From NCBI GenBank assembly GCA_024743015.1, contig JANSXJ010000059.1:1-14722 (forward strand): a stretch of 14,722 nucleotides of DNA, read 5' to 3'. This DNA is from Hyphomonas sp. Its GTDB lineage: Bacteria > Pseudomonadota > Alphaproteobacteria > Caulobacterales > Hyphomonadaceae. The position numbers and the translations under genes are program-made. Shown here one piece after another: positions 14,646 through 14,722 of this stretch. A model generated the notes under the pieces. The model searched no databases. It was not told the origin of the DNA and saw nothing but the letters and a program-made list of their open reading frames with translations. Within the stretch, counting starts at the first letter, position 1, and every line of letters begins with the position of its first letter.

Positions 14646-14679
14646 CGAAAAATGCGCCGGAGACTAGGCCTCCGGCGCA
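14646..14679 (-). terminator. Strong intrinsic terminator upstream of ihfB
   Basis: Perfect 10-bp stem TGCGCCGGAG (14653-14662) / CTCCGGCGCA (14670-14679) with a 7-nt loop, followed on the minus strand by ATTTTTCGTTT. It should end the transcript of the gene beyond the right edge, or attenuate entry into ihfB. Confidence 0.85.
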
Positions 14680-14722
14680 AAATACTTGCCCATTACCAGA
14701 AAGTTAGGTTGGGACGTAAACA

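Overview
The window is the replication-origin neighbourhood of an alphaproteobacterial chromosome. Gene content and order (parA, rsmG, mnmG, mnmE, rho, hemJ, hemE | origin | ppsR, maf, aroE, coaE, dnaQ, then secB, a Tim44-like gene, mltA, smr) match what I know of Caulobacter crescentus and its relatives around the Caulobacter origin (Cori). The moderate GC content and sequence style suggest Caulobacterales/Hyphomonadales (a Hyphomonas- or Hirschia-like lineage). The genus cannot be fixed without a search.

Left block (1-6806, minus strand): hemE, hemJ, rho, mnmE, mnmG, rsmG and the first 12 codons of parA lie head to tail, with mostly abutting or overlapping genes. They cover haem synthesis, transcription termination, tRNA wobble modification, 16S rRNA methylation and chromosome partition. 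Three perfect 16-bp parS palindromes (TGTTTCACGTGAAACA) lie inside the rsmG, mnmG and mnmE coding sequences. A degenerate fourth copy overlaps the GTG start of parA.

Centre (6807-7156): the only stretch over 300 bp without a gene lies between divergent hemE and ppsR, which is where Cori lies in Caulobacter. It holds a 79% AT core flanked by two GTTAAC hexamers. These form parts of candidate CtrA boxes that overlap near-consensus IHF sites. It also has DnaA-box-like sequences and a strikingly dense cluster of five GANTC (CcrM methylation) sites within 40 bp, built from a near-identical direct repeat. I call it the chromosomal origin.

Right block (7157-10676, plus strand): ppsR, maf, aroE, coaE and dnaQ form one operon with every junction overlapping by 1-8 bp. 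secB follows on the minus strand and overlaps the dnaQ end. Then timA-like, mltA and smr run on the plus strand, and mscL and ihfB on the minus strand. Most genes near the origin are transcribed away from it. ihfB encodes a subunit of the protein predicted to bind the origin core.

All genes are ordinary, intact housekeeping genes. I see no mobile element, CRISPR array, tRNA or rRNA. The interest lies in the cis-acting replication and segregation sites, and in some small regulatory structures: a possible attenuator before rho, a possible leaderless mltA promoter, a strong terminator before ihfB, and a dyad upstream of mscL.
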